NCBI GenBank assembly: GCA_905182995.1
Contig: CAJJDP010000031.1
Coordinates: forward strand, 129,725-193,724
Direction of reading: 5' to 3'
Origin: Paramecium octaurelia
Taxonomy: Eukaryota; Ciliophora; Oligohymenophorea; Peniculida; Parameciidae
DNA: 64,000 nt
Under the pieces are notes generated by a model. The model did not search any database and was not told where the DNA came from. It was given only the letters and a program-made list of their open reading frames with translations. Shown piece after piece: positions 48,643 to 61,600 of the stretch (its first letter is position 1; each line of letters begins with the position of its first letter). The translations under genes were made by a program, and so were the position numbers.

Positions 48643-50067
48643 TCATTTTGGGGGAAAATGTCTAATTTAATTAATAATAATTTTACACAAATATTCCCAA
48701 CTTAATTTTATTATATTTGTTATACAAGCAAGAGTCTGTCTCATAATTTTCACAGACATCAACACTTTCTAAATTATATTATTGATCTTCTTCTTAAAAA
48801 GGTTCTTCACATATTGATTTTTTGTATTTTGGATTGAGAGATTTGCAATAATTTTAGCTACTTTGTTGACTCATATTGGAATTTCTTCGGATATCTTCCT
48901 TTTGGAAGGTCCCTATAGTAGAACCTAAAGGAGGAGGTGGCAACAAATTATTAGAACTCATATGAAATCATTATATGTACTAGGGTTAAATAGGAACTGA
49001 AAGTTGATTCTCTAAAGATTTTTTCATTTCTGGTAGTCTGTTTCTGCTGTTATTTTAATTAGAATCTGTCTAATAACGAGTCAATTATTTTATCTCTGCC
49101 CAATCAAAATTACCATCAAGTGTAATATTTGAAGATCTAGCTGCCCTTCTAAATTCTTAGACTATTATTTTGTAATTTGGCTCTTATTTAAATTATAGTC
49201 TTCTTATGTAACTTAAATTAGAAATTTAATTAATACTCAAAAATGTGTTAAAATTCTACACTTTAATCTTTAAATACTACATTTTCCATAGACAATTTCA
49301 TTTCTCCGACTTTCTTTGTTCGTTCTTCATCTGTATATTCAATCATATTTTACCAAGGTAACTATCTTATTTACTAAATTTTTAATTACCCACGCAAAAA
49401 TTACAAAAGGACATACATCAAAGATTCCAAATCATCTTTACGCCCTAATTCATGTCCCATATGAGCTGCTATCGAGGCATATCGAGTTGTACTTAAGAAT
49501 GATTTTTTATCTTTGAATGATCTAAAATTAGATATTAAATATGATTTCTTTATACATATGCCTTCCATTTGAATCTCTGTAAATTTTGCTGATTCCAAAA
49601 TCAATTAAAAATAGTTTCAAATTCTCTTTACCCATTCCTAATAAGATATTTTCTGGTTTCAGATCCCTATGAACTACACCTTTTTAATGAAATCTCTCTA
49701 AAATTTAAATTGCTAGAATCCCCAAAGTAAGGACAGTTTTGAGAGAGAATTTTTTTAATTACTTAAAATAATAGGACAAATCCTTGCCCAATAATTAAAT
49801 AACGAGAACTTTATATTTTTGATCTTCACCGGACCATAAATATTTTGGGAACCCTTCAGCTCCATCTAATTTCTTCAGAATCTCAACTTCCCTCTCTAAT
49901 GATCTCACTTCTTCATTTTCTTCTTTTTCAACCTTAATTGCTACCTCTTATTTATCAAGAAGATCAAATCCTAAAAAAACTACTCCAAAGGAACCTGAGG
50001 ATAGCTTTTTGATTATTTAATATTTGTTGTTAAAGATCTTTTAGTTTGATTACGCTTTTTAAAACAT
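48643..50067 (-). CDS. casein kinase 1 family protein kinase
   Basis: Kinase domain from about residue 15: glycine loop [12 protein letters not shown], catalytic Lys in [22 protein letters not shown] (catalytic loop), LIDFGISK (DFG), and the CK1 hallmark [20 protein letters not shown] then LESLMYVLL, where SIxAH replaces the APE motif of other kinases. The C-terminal tail is long, polar and Cys-containing ([20 protein letters not shown], then [19 protein letters not shown]). An intron with an in-frame TGA (gtacatataatgatttcatatgag) precedes the PPPP segment. It starts MFQKAQSNQKIFNNKYQII at 50067. The exact 3' end is uncertain; the TGA near 48643 is one possibility. Confidence 0.88.
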
Positions 50068-50447
50068 TTTATTGTCCTCAAATTATTAATATTTTATTAA
50101 TTTTTCACTTTCTATATTTTGAAACATGTAAATATAAAATACCCTACTTTAAACTAAATATTTCAAATTTACTGCATCATTCAACATAGTTAAACAAATG
50201 ATGAAATTGAACCTTAAATTAAAGAACGATTGTAATATCAACTAAGAAATATATAAAATTTGTAATTAGTGTTCAAGAAAAGGTTAAGCTAATAAATTTT
50301 ATATATTTCACCGCTAATTCAATTTATTATTTAATATAGAGATTAATATTAGAAGTCAAAATTTTATAGTAGCAATATCTTTTTAAAATTTGGTATTTTA
50401 TTAAGATTTTTGATACTTTACCCTCTCATTTATTGTAGTCTATATGA

Positions 50448-51583
50448 ATATGGAAGTACGATAATATAAGCAATCTTAATATTTTTTGTTTATTGCCATA
50501 TCAATAATTATTTTTACTATTGTATTCTAATTAACGTATATTAAAATTAGTAGCTGATATTAAAAAATATAATTATTATTTATTTAAGTTAATTATTGAT
50601 TTATTTATTTCATCAAAATGAGCTACATTATATTATGATATTACTATACTTCAAAACAGGAGGCACATATTGATATTGATAATATAGCGAAAGTGATATA
50701 TTTTTTATAAATAACCTTTAGAAGACAGGATAAGATCTCATTTTTAATTGAAATTGAATAACTTAACTTCTATATACTGAGAGGTTGATTTGTTTCAAGG
50801 CTAAAATCAATTCTCTTATGGGAGTGCTATAAATGTCTAAAATCTTAGTGGCAAAAGTTTTTGCAAAGAAACGAATCCACTATTTCAGTCTATGCAAGCT
50901 AAGTTGCTCAATTTCAAATGAAAATATCTTCTTTAAGCAAATTGTTAAAACAACCACATTTGGTTAAATATTAAAAGGAAACTTGATGAAAAAAATTATT
51001 GCAAAGTATAAGTGAAACTATATTCAAAAATTTTCAATGGTTTTGAGATAATATCATTTAGGTAGGATCATAGAAATTTATGAGAGTTCACTCAACAACT
51101 ATAAACCCATTTCAGGAAGGGTTCAAAAAGGAAAAAGACTGTACGGTTATTCTAAGGACTAAATTTTGAAAGTACTATAATTTTTGTGGCATCAGCATGA
51201 AAGATGACATCTTTCTTGTTGATATAATATATAATTTTTAAAAAATTAGAATGACGCAAAAACTTACAAAATCAGATGCTAAAATGCATAAAAGAGAAAT
51301 TAATTTAATGTATAGATATCGATGTATAGAATTACTTGATAGCAATTAATCAGAAGATAATCAAAGGAGAAAAATTAATCATTGCAACCTGCTGATCAAG
51401 TGATTAGTCTATCTTAGAACTTTCTCTTAATTTTCTAGCTTTTCATAAATTTAATATCCATAGTGAAAATTAAAAAAAAGGAAGATCAAATATAAGTAAT
51501 TGAGGAATACCAACATTTAAGAAAGGATTTTGTATAGAGCAGATCCTTTCACCCAAAATAAAGATAAAAAAAGGCAAAAATGA
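50448..51583 (+). other. possible intron-rich or decayed gene
   Basis: Several protein-like pieces lie in order but in different frames: a start MNMEVRQYKQSQYFLFIAIS then IIIFTIVFQL (one membrane segment), EAHIDIDNIAKVIYFLQITF, GQNQFSYGSAINVQNLSGKS then FCKETNPLFQSM, FMRVHSTTINPFQEGFKKEK, MTQKLTKSDAKMHKREINLM, and IKYKQLRNTNIQERILYRAD then PFTQNKDKKRQK at TGA 51581-51583. Some joins work with 18-25 nt introns; others need a frameshift or pass a TGA. I cannot tell an intron-rich gene from a pseudogene. The family is not recognised. Confidence 0.35.
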
Positions 51584-52325
51584 AATGGAAGTGTAGGTTG
51601 TATATGTTAACGATTTTTTGGTTTAATTACTGAATTATTGAGAAATTCTATATGGCATTGCTTTTTTAGCTAGGGAGATTCGGTAGACCATTCTATATAT
51701 TTTACGGCATTTCAAGCTAGAACAAGCATAGTTGAAAAATTGAGTTTTTATGAAAATCATCTATGGTTCTTCTCTTCTAAACTTTTTTTTCTATTTATTA
51801 TTTCTTCTGTTATATTCTTTACTATTTAATTTCTTTTATAATAATTATAAAAGTGGGTTTAATAAGCAAATTTCACCCACTTTTTATAATAAATAATTTA
51901 AAGACATTCAAGAATTAGTTTTGAGTAACAGAAGTGATCAAGAGTGATATAATCTGAGGCCCTTAGCCTTGACAACAATTTTTTCAAATTATATTTAACA
52001 TATTATATTAAATCAAAATAATGTCTTGGTTTTTTATTATTTCTAAGTCATTAAAATATCTATATTGCACGTAAGGTTCACATTTTTATTTTATTATGAT
52101 TCAATTGCCAATTTCTAGTAGAATTAATTGTTTATGCAAATGCTATATTTAGTAACCGCTCTGTTCTTTGAATAAGAAGATCTCAGAACTTACGAAAAAA
52201 GAGAACACATTTAAACGGGAAAATAGAAATCTACATATAACAATATAGTTTAAAAAGAAATGAGATATTTATTATTTTTGATGAATATAAAAAATTGACT
52301 TTCAGAATAATTAAAGGGAAAGTTC
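51584..52325. other. intergenic stretch with a GC-rich hairpin
   Basis: About 740 bp between the doubtful plus-strand gene and the 3' end of the minus-strand gene. The only structure seen is the inverted repeat at 51847-51887. From 51951 onward the sequence is part of the first exact duplication. Confidence 0.5.
51847..51887. repeat. inverted repeat (hairpin), arms ataaaagtgggt / acccactttttat
   Basis: Arms 51847-51858 and 51875-51887 pair over 12 positions with one bulged base, around a 16-nt loop. The GTGGGT/ACCCAC core stands out in DNA that is otherwise nearly all A and T. It could be a transcript-end or RNA-processing signal, or a chance palindrome; nothing else supports a function. Confidence 0.6.
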
Positions 52326-54671
52326 TCATTTTTATTTTTTCATCTCATAAATCTTAATTTTCTATTAAAATATTGTAGAAATAGATGGATTAAAGTGTCT
52401 ATATTTTGATTTCATGTAAATTCTTTCTTAAGCATCAATTATATCACTAAGCACGTATTAGTATTGGCTTTCAATTTCATTTTTCCTTTACTGATATAAA
52501 TATTATGTTGTTACTTTTTAAAAGTTAGATTCGCTTGAAATGAAACTCCTTATTCTTTACAGTAATTCATATTAAGGTGAATGTGGGATCAGATTATTAG
52601 ATAACAAAATAAAATAAAACTCTATCATAGAATCAAATATGTTACTTGTTTAACTATCATATTATATCAAATATTAAGCAAATGAGGTAGACATAGATAG
52701 AATTGTAGTTTATTATCTTTGTCTACACAAAATAAATTTTTCAATTCTGCTTCTTTCTTCAACCCAAGCTTTATCACTGTTAAATCCTTTCCTTATTAGC
52801 ATCAAAAAGTATTATTTTTTTAAATCATACATTAAAAATCCTTTAAAAGCTTTTTAATCACCATCCTAAGTATATTGTTTGCATCTAGACAGTGTTTCAA
52901 TATTTTCTTCCGTCACACACGTAAGCGATTTTAGTTTTGAAATTTGTTCCTGATCCATATCCGCATAATGTATTATTGGTAAACTAAGAGTAACAATGTT
53001 TGATATGTTCAATCTTTCCTCATATTTATTGATGATTCTATTTATTTCATACTTCTAATATATTTCAAGTTCAGTTGTATTGATCTATGAAATAACTAAA
53101 ACTAATACAGTCTAATAATGAATAATTTCATATAGATGAGAGTAAATTGAGAGTAAGAGTTCATTTTAATATATTTCTTGGACTTGTTGGTTGGAAATTA
53201 AAATTAATACCCGATCTAATATGAATAGTACTTGTATTACTTCTGAAAATATCAAATTTACCTCTAATTGCGCCAAAGTTTGATTTCATTTACAGTAATT
53301 TATCTTCAAGNAATCTGAGGCCCTTAGCCTTGACAACAATTTTTTCAAATTATATTTAACATATTATATTAAATCAAAATAATGTCTTGGTTTTTTATTA
53401 TTTCTAAGTCATTAAAATATCTATATTGCACGTAAGGTTCACATTTTTATTTTATTATGATTCAATTGCCAATTTCTAGTAGAATTAATTGTTTATGCAA
53501 ATGCTATATTTAGTAACCGCTCTGTTCTTTGAATAAGAAGATCTCAGAACTTACGAAAAAAGAGAACACATTTAAACGGGAAAATAGAAATCTACATATA
53601 ACAATATAGTTTAAAAAGAAATGAGATATTTATTATTTTTGATGAATATAAAAAATTGACTTTCAGAATAATTAAAGGGAAAGTTCTCATTTTTATTTTT
53701 TCATCTCATAAATCTTAATTTTCTATTAAAATATTGTAGAAATAGATGGATTAAAGTGTCTATATTTTGATTTCATGTAAATTCTTTCTTAAGCATCAAT
53801 TATATCACTAAGCACGTATTAGTATTGGCTTTCAATTTCATTTTTCCTTTACTGATATAAATATTATGTTGTTACTTTTTAAAAGTTAGATTCGCTTGAA
53901 ATGAAACTCCTTATTCTTTACAGTAATTCATATTAAGGTGAATGTGGGATCAGATTATTAGATAACAAAATAAAATAAAACTCTATCATAGAATCAAATA
54001 TGTTACTTGTTTAACTATCATATTATATCAAATATTAAGCAAATGAGGTAGACATAGATAGAATTGTAGTTTATTATCTTTGTCTACACAAAATAAATTT
54101 TTCAATTCTGCTTCTTTCTTCAACCCAAGCTTTATCACTGTTAAATCCTTTCCTTATTAGCATCAAAAAGTATTATTTTTTTAAATCATACATTAAAAAT
54201 CCTTTAAAAGCTTTTTAATCACCATCCTAAGTATATTGTTTGCATCTAGACAGTGTTTCAATATTTTCTTCCGTCACACACGTAAGCGATTTTAGTTTTG
54301 AAATTTGTTCCTGATCCATATCCGCATAATGTATTATTGGTAAACTAAGAGTAACAATGTTTGATATGTTCAATCTTTCCTCATATTTATTGATGATTCT
54401 ATTTATTTCATACTTCTAATATATTTCAAGTTCAGTTGTATTGATCTATGAAATAACTAAAACTAATACAGTCTAATAATGAATAATTTCATATAGATGA
54501 GAGTAAATTGAGAGTAAGAGTTCATTTTAATATATTTCTTGGACTTGTTGGTTGGAAATTAAAATTAATACCCGATCTAATATGAATAGTACTTGTATTA
54601 CTTCTGAAAATATCAAATTTACCTCTAATTGCGCCAAAGTTTGATTTCATTTACAGTAATTTATCTTCAAG
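51951..54671. repeat. exact 1360-bp duplication joined by one N (probable assembly artefact)
   Basis: Bases 51951-53310 recur as 53312-54671 with no difference seen by eye, separated only by N at 53311. The first copy starts aatctgaggcccttagcc and ends ttatcttcaag; the second has the same ends and then continues aacattc. A perfect overlap meeting at an N is what two contigs with an unmerged overlap look like. Confidence 0.92.
52326..53310 (-). other. 5'-truncated copy of the 53687-54815 gene (duplication)
   Basis: Same sequence as the C-terminal and middle part of the gene at 53687-54815, cut at the N at 53311. Its stop TGA is at 52328-52326. The missing N terminus lies beyond the junction in the second copy. 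It should not be counted as a separate gene unless long reads confirm a tandem array. Confidence 0.85.
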
Positions 54672-54815
54672 AACATTCTATTTATGCAGTTATAGCTTTA
54701 TTTCTTTGAGGAGAGCCTACCATTCATTATCAAATTCAATATCTCTACTTGTTTACAAGTAAAATGATGAAATATTAAAATCGTAGATCAAAAATGCACG
54801 AAACCAATTCATCAT
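53687..54815 (-). CDS. unknown helical protein
   Basis: Complete copy. Starts MMNWFRAFLIYDFNISSFYL and reads on through a helical, Gln/Lys/Ile-rich protein of about 360 residues: RDIEFDNEWQALLKEIKLQL, TTELEIYQKYEINRIINKYE, IVTLSLPIIHYADMDQEQIS, then KSLTCVTEENIETLSRCKQY and a C terminus ending KIKIYEMKKQK. A 28-nt intron (gtattaattttaatttccaaccaacaag) restores the frame at IRS-VQEIYQ. No recognised domain, signal peptide or membrane segment. It is divergent from the kinase gene that starts about 540 bp away. Confidence 0.7.
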
Positions 54816-55355
54816 TACTAATATTTTAATTTTTATCAAAAGGAGTTTATTTACCAAAAAATTTAGATTTGGATAATGGTAATTATTCTGATTATTAATT
54901 AATTACTTTATATTCAATTATTATAATGATTAAATTGTTCCTTAATTAATCAGGATCAATTTTACCTTTACCCTAAAATACCTTGAACATCTCATTAATA
55001 GAAGTGCATAATTAAAAAAGGGTGTAATTATGATTCGAACGTAATATTATAAATTAATACTAACATTATTAAACCTATCTATATGCATGGTTATCTAATC
55101 AAATTTGATTAATGAATGAGATTATTATTATAAATTATAAGATCTCTTTAATTTAGTTTATGGAAAAACAAATTTAGAAAATAATTAATAAGTGCAAATC
55201 TACAGAGATCATATTATATAAATCATCAAAACAAATTTAATAATGCTTAATTATGAATGAGTTATCAATCAGATGTTGATAACCTTAGGAGATACTTGAA
55301 AAATAAAGAAGTTAATTATATTTTGAAATGTGAATAAATTTATATATAAATATAC
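54816..55355. other. divergent intergenic stretch (repeated at 56313-56852)
   Basis: About 540 bp, AT-rich, between the unknown minus-strand gene and the kinase start; it must hold both promoters. The same bases occur again at 56313-56852 because of the duplication. A gattcgaac string near 55036 recalls a tRNA B box, but no cloverleaf can be drawn around it. Confidence 0.5.
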
Positions 55356-55778
55356 ATGTAATAACTGAATAGCAACGACGAAACTTCTTCAATTGATGAG
55401 AACATATCTAAATATTATCAGATAATAGAGTTTAAAGGCAAAGGAGCGTATGGGATAATTTGGAAGGCAATCGATAAATAAACAAAGAAAATTGTTGCTT
55501 TGAAAAAGGTTTTTGTGATTAATATCATAAAAGGTTTTTGACGCATTTTCAAATGATACAGATGCACAGAGAACATATAGGGAAGTGATGTATCTCTAGC
55601 AATTGACATAACATGAGAATATTGTGAAATTGCTGCGTGTACATAGAGCTATGAATATGAAAGATCTTTACATGACATTTGAATATGTAGAATCAGATCT
55701 TCATAAAGTATAATATCTTTTAAATAAAGGTAATCCGAGCAAATCTCCTCTAAACATAGCATGTTATTTATATACTCT
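55356..55778 (+). other. 3'-truncated copy of the ERK7/MAPK15 kinase gene (duplication)
   Basis: Identical to 56853-57275: starts [20 protein letters not shown], has the glycine loop [11 protein letters not shown] and stops at the N at 55779 before the catalytic loop. It is not a functional kinase as written and is probably an unmerged contig end. Confidence 0.85.
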
Positions 55779-55779
55779 N

Positions 55780-56312
55780 TAAGCGATTTTAGTTTTGAAA
55801 TTTGTTCCTGATCCATATCCGCATAATGTATTATTGGTAAACTAAGAGTAACAATGTTTGATATGTTCAATCTTTCCTCATATTTATTGATGATTCTATT
55901 TATTTCATACTTCTAATATATTTCAAGTTCAGTTGTATTGATCTATGAAATAACTAAAACTAATACAGTCTAATAATGAATAATTTCATATAGATGAGAG
56001 TAAATTGAGAGTAAGAGTTCATTTTAATATATTTCTTGGACTTGTTGGTTGGAAATTAAAATTAATACCCGATCTAATATGAATAGTACTTGTATTACTT
56101 CTGAAAATATCAAATTTACCTCTAATTGCGCCAAAGTTTGATTTCATTTACAGTAATTTATCTTCAAGAACATTCTATTTATGCAGTTATAGCTTTATTT
56201 CTTTGAGGAGAGCCTACCATTCATTATCAAATTCAATATCTCTACTTGTTTACAAGTAAAATGATGAAATATTAAAATCGTAGATCAAAAATGCACGAAA
56301 CCAATTCATCAT
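55780..56312 (-). other. 3'-truncated copy of the 53687-54815 gene (duplication)
   Basis: The N-terminal part of the unknown helical protein, repeated after the N at 55779. Its start is at 56312 and the frame runs off into the junction. Any ORF spanning the N (for example the chimera near 55649-55870) is artificial. Confidence 0.85.
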
Positions 56313-56852
56313 TACTAATATTTTAATTTTTATCAAAAGGAGTTTATTTACCAAAAAATTTAGATTTGGATAATGGTAATTATTCTGATTATTAATTAAT
56401 TACTTTATATTCAATTATTATAATGATTAAATTGTTCCTTAATTAATCAGGATCAATTTTACCTTTACCCTAAAATACCTTGAACATCTCATTAATAGAA
56501 GTGCATAATTAAAAAAGGGTGTAATTATGATTCGAACGTAATATTATAAATTAATACTAACATTATTAAACCTATCTATATGCATGGTTATCTAATCAAA
56601 TTTGATTAATGAATGAGATTATTATTATAAATTATAAGATCTCTTTAATTTAGTTTATGGAAAAACAAATTTAGAAAATAATTAATAAGTGCAAATCTAC
56701 AGAGATCATATTATATAAATCATCAAAACAAATTTAATAATGCTTAATTATGAATGAGTTATCAATCAGATGTTGATAACCTTAGGAGATACTTGAAAAA
56801 TAAAGAAGTTAATTATATTTTGAAATGTGAATAAATTTATATATAAATATAC

Positions 56853-58597
56853 ATGTAATAACTGAATAGCAACGACGAAACTTCTTCAATTGATGAGAAC
56901 ATATCTAAATATTATCAGATAATAGAGTTTAAAGGCAAAGGAGCGTATGGGATAATTTGGAAGGCAATCGATAAATAAACAAAGAAAATTGTTGCTTTGA
57001 AAAAGGTTTTTGTGATTAATATCATAAAAGGTTTTTGACGCATTTTCAAATGATACAGATGCACAGAGAACATATAGGGAAGTGATGTATCTCTAGCAAT
57101 TGACATAACATGAGAATATTGTGAAATTGCTGCGTGTACATAGAGCTATGAATATGAAAGATCTTTACATGACATTTGAATATGTAGAATCAGATCTTCA
57201 TAAAGTATAATATCTTTTAAATAAAGGTAATCCGAGCAAATCTCCTCTAAACATAGCATGTTATTTATATACTCTACTAATTACTCAAATGTCTAAAATA
57301 TATTCATTCAGGAGGGTTGATTCATAGGGATTTGAAGCCTTCTAATATATTGATTGATTAAGAATGCAGAATAAAGTTAGCTGATTTTGGATTGGCAAGG
57401 CTGGCAAATGAGATGGATGAAACTGCTGTAATGACGGAATATGTAGCTACACGATGGTACAGAGCACCTGAAATTCTGTTGGGGTCTCCTCTTTATTCAA
57501 AGGCTGTGGATATGTGGAGTGTGGGATGCATTCTGGCTGAAATGATAATGTGCAAATCCCTTTTTGCAGGATAATCAACTTTAAATTAATTGGAAAAAAT
57601 TGTAGAAGTAATTGGTAGACCTTCACAAGATGATCTAAATTAAATAAATGCCCCTTTGGCTGATAAGATATTCAGAGAAATTTAGAACTCGAGAAGGAGA
57701 CCCTTAACATAGTTTATCAAAACACAAGATGATATCATAGACTTCATTTAAAAGTGTCTAACCTGGAATCCCTAAAAAAGAATTACAATTGAAGAAGCCT
57801 TTTGCCACTCTTTGTTGAATGAATTTAGAGGATCAGAACCTGAGTTAAACTATCCAGGTTAAATCAAAATTGATTTGCCTGAGAATGTCAAATTTGATAG
57901 AAAGAAATATAGAGAAATACTATATAAATTGGATATCAATTATCAAAAATAGCAATATATAAGATCATTAATTTAGGAAGATCATATCCCTTCGACTCTG
58001 AAAAACAACACAAGATTTCCTCATTAATATTAAACATAATTCAAACCTGTAAATCATGGAATCGAAATGAGATAAGTAAGGAAATCGAGATCTTCTATAA
58101 AATAACACACTCAACCATAACAGTACCATTCATAAGTAGATATCTAAAATCAAATACTGATTAGTCAATCATTACAATAGTAGAATTAGTATCCTACTAA
58201 GCAAAAATAATGGCAAAATCGAGTTAAAACTCTACCTGAAAATCATGTTGAGAAAATAGTTCCTATAGAACCCAAAAGTCCTGTTAGAGGCAGATATTTT
58301 TCACAAAATAAAATACCTTAACAAGCTCAGATGATTACATCAACTACTCCAACAAGAAGCAAATCAATGAAAAATAGAAAGTATAATGATTCTTTGGATT
58401 TCAATTAATATCTTAATAATAGTTCCACAATGTAAAAGTTATTGACTACTTATTTGAATCCGAAAAGACCTACTAAATACAATTTCAAAAAAGTTGCCAT
58501 CCGAAACAAAACCAATATGGATAAGACTTTCATAAAAAAGCATATTGCATCAATACACAATATAGATGCTGCAAGTGTGATCTCCCTCTTAAAATGA
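56853..58597 (+). CDS. MAPK15: ERK7/ERK8-type MAP kinase (MAPK15)
   Basis: Complete copy. Glycine loop [16 protein letters not shown]; catalytic Lys in [20 protein letters not shown] (the IFDAFxxxTDAQRT signature of the ERK7/8 branch); [14 protein letters not shown]; catalytic loop [24 protein letters not shown]; activation loop [20 protein letters not shown] with the T-E-Y dual-phosphorylation site; [12 protein letters not shown]. After the kinase domain a basic Gln-rich tail of about 220 residues follows, as in MAPK15, which autophosphorylates and regulates ciliogenesis. Introns: gtttttgtgattaatatcataaaag (25 nt) and gtataatatcttttaaataaag (22 nt). It starts [14 protein letters not shown] and ends SVISLLK at TGA 58595-58597. 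Confidence 0.92.
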
Positions 58598-58680
58598 ATT
58601 AATCATATTTTTAATCATTAAATTAACTTTCTCTTACTTAGTGCCAATTGATAATTAAACTATATAAATAATTACTTATC

Positions 58681-61600
58681 ATGGAAGCAAGAAATCATCA
58701 CAACCAAAAAACAATGCACCTATCCATACACACAAAACACTCTAGCAAATAATATTCTATCAAATCCGAAAACAGAATCAAAACATCTCACACTGATCTT
58801 CCTAAATCAATTGACACTTAAAAAATAATGAGTGATTTTTATGATTAATGCAAAAAAAGACAAAGTAAGTTATTATATCCATATGAAGGAACCCGAAATT
58901 TCATACACCAAAGAAATAAGTCTTAATAATTACAAAATGATTCTTTGTTGCAATCCATTGATAGCTGTCCCTCCTTCAGAAATTAAATAAGGACAACCCA
59001 CAATTCCCCACCCAATAAGTACCTCTTATTCAACACTTGCGAGAAGATTTTAAATCAAAAAAGCAATGGATCTAAGCGCACCTAAACCAAATAGGCAGAA
59101 AAACTGTTTATGCAATAAATAAATTAAAATAATAGAGCAGAATTATTATTAAAAATAGAGCAATATATAAGAGATTTTTTCACTGAAGAGTGTAGAGAAA
59201 TGGCTAATTTATTTGATACTTTTATGAGAGAACTAAATTATTAAATATAAGATTAAAAATATTAATTAACCTTACAAGAAAAACAATTAGAAATTTAGAA
59301 AATCGATGAAATCATTAGAATGAACAATAATCATGTATGGGCACATGAAGATATGGAAAAATAATTGGTTTCCTTAAAGTCCTAAAATATGGATCAATCA
59401 ACATTAATTAAAAAAAATGAAAACGATGTCAAAGACTTGCAAACAAAAATAAGCCAATAAAAACACTTACTTGAATAAAAACAAAATGAAATCCTGATAA
59501 AAAACAGAAAAATCAAAGAATTGGGATACGAAGTTCTACAATTACAAAGAAAACTTGATTACTTAGAAAATAAGGCACTAAAAGATAATAGATAATCAAT
59601 CTAATAAGTCAGATATTCCATGTTCTAAAGCTAATAAATTGGATCCAATTCCAATTTAAGTCAGCAAGGCAACACAACTTCTAATAAAGAAAACAAGTTC
59701 ACTCCGTTAATCGAAGAGCAACAAGAGGACTCCTCTGTTTCAATCACGGATTAAGAAGATGAAGAAGAAAAAGAACTAAATTAAATAGAATTTAATACTG
59801 AAAGAATTGTTGAAACCAGAGAAAAAGAATCATAAGTAGGACCTGATCTAATTATTAATTACACACCTATGAAAGAAGTTTAAACCCAATTAAATTTGAC
59901 GGATAAAAAATTTGATGATTTGACCTAAGATATTTGCGAATAAGCCATCAATTTTATAGATTTTTTAAACATTTCAAAGGATAAAACAGAAACTGATTTA
60001 TCTTAAGTAAATATTTCATATTTGAACATGAACACTTTTGATAAATTAAGTGAGGAGGATATCATCAAATTTGTTGATCAACAGGTTTCTCAATGTGGAA
60101 TTCCATAAAGCACATCCTCTCTTGTGAGGTAGCCTTCCATGAGGACAAATATGAAACGAGCTTCCATCATTTTAGATAAATAACCTCCTTAAACCTAATA
60201 AGCATCCATCAATAATTCTAAAGTTAAGTCTATGATCACCTTTATCAAATTTTAAGGAATTAAATTATTATAATTAGATAATAATCTTAAAGAAAGTAAT
60301 TCTGCAACAGAGGAATTAAAAAAGATTAATCATAATTTGTTAGTATAAAATAAGGAACTTAAAGATCAGAATTCTAAATTGATTGAGTAAATATCTGGTC
60401 TACATGTTAAAGTATCAGATTTGGAAAATTAAATTATGTCAGATGCAATGGATCTCAATTAAGTACTTTCATAATAAGAAAAGAAACCATTGAACTAAAA
60501 AGTTAATACATTAGCTTAAAGGAAAAACAAAAAGGCAGCACCTTAATTGGGATAAAAGGTATATAAACATCATTCTATCTCTAGGTGACAATCAGCTATG
60601 ACTTTTAGAAAAATTAATCAAAATTGCTTATTGAAAAAATAAAATCTAAGTCGATGGGAAAATTTAGTAATTTCTTACCTCTTAAACTTGTACTCAAAAT
60701 GATTAGTACTTTCTACTTTGAAAAAATAACGAATTAAAAAGAAAATAAACTACTTAGAGATTAAGATATGTCAGCATACATTTATAATTACTATTTATAA
60801 CAATTTGGATATACCAAAGTTACCGAACAGAGATTCATGATTCTTGTTTTATCAGTGAAGAAATATATACAAATTGTAAGAGTTAATATGTTCGCTAAAT
60901 TTATGAATTTATTAGAGGAGAAATCAAACTATAGAGTTGAAGAACTATAAAGATATTTAGAGGCCCTAGAATACGTTTAGAATATTTAAAATCTTGGGAT
61001 TACTATTAAAGACAATGAGTAGGAATAAAAGCATTATATTCCATATGTGAGAGCGCTAGCATATTTGGGATAATTATAAAATTTCAATTTCACTTAGGAA
61101 GAGTTAAATTATTTAAAATAAGATTTGGAAAATTAAAAAGAAAATGATCCAAAGAATATCAATAAAGCAGGAATTGTTGATTTTGATTTACTAATGATTA
61201 GAGTATTAACCATATTTAGAAATAATGTTGAAAAAACTAAATTGTATGTAATTAATGCATTTGCTGCATGTGATCTTGATGGCAATGGAATGTGTAATTT
61301 GGATGAATGGCTGCTTTTGATAAGACATATTGAACCAGACAAATTTGAAGAAGATAAATTTGTAGACATTTTTGAGGAATATGCTGACTTATTAGAGGAT
61401 GATGAAAAAAATCTTTCTTTTGACAGATTCTCTATATTATGTATGGAACATGAATTATTTAGTGATGCCTAATAAAATAAGTTTCTTAAAGTTAAAAGTA
61501 TAATTAATTACTTAAATAATAAGATAATCCTGATGCTGACTAAAAGTTTGAGTAGTTAAAAGAGAATTGGATATAAGTGTATACTGAATAGATAAAGAGA

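Larger units (their letters stand above)
54283..57275. repeat. exact 1496-bp duplication joined by one N (probable assembly artefact)
   Basis: Bases 54283-55778 recur as 55780-57275, with N at 55779 as the only separator. The first copy ends in the middle of the kinase gene (tatactct) and the second carries on normally from the same point (actctactaatt). It overlaps the first duplication, so part of the unknown minus-strand gene is present three times. Confidence 0.92.

Noticed and set aside
51951-54671. Recent tandem gene duplication or mobile element
   Set aside because: Perfect identity, a lone N at the junction and no target-site or terminal repeat make an unmerged contig overlap more likely.
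55030-55045. gattcgaac string resembling a tRNA B box
   Set aside because: No A box at a suitable distance and no acceptor or anticodon stem can be drawn.
55649-55870. Minus-strand ORF spanning the N at 55779
   Set aside because: A chimera across an assembly junction: one side is the unknown helical protein, the other the antisense of the kinase gene.
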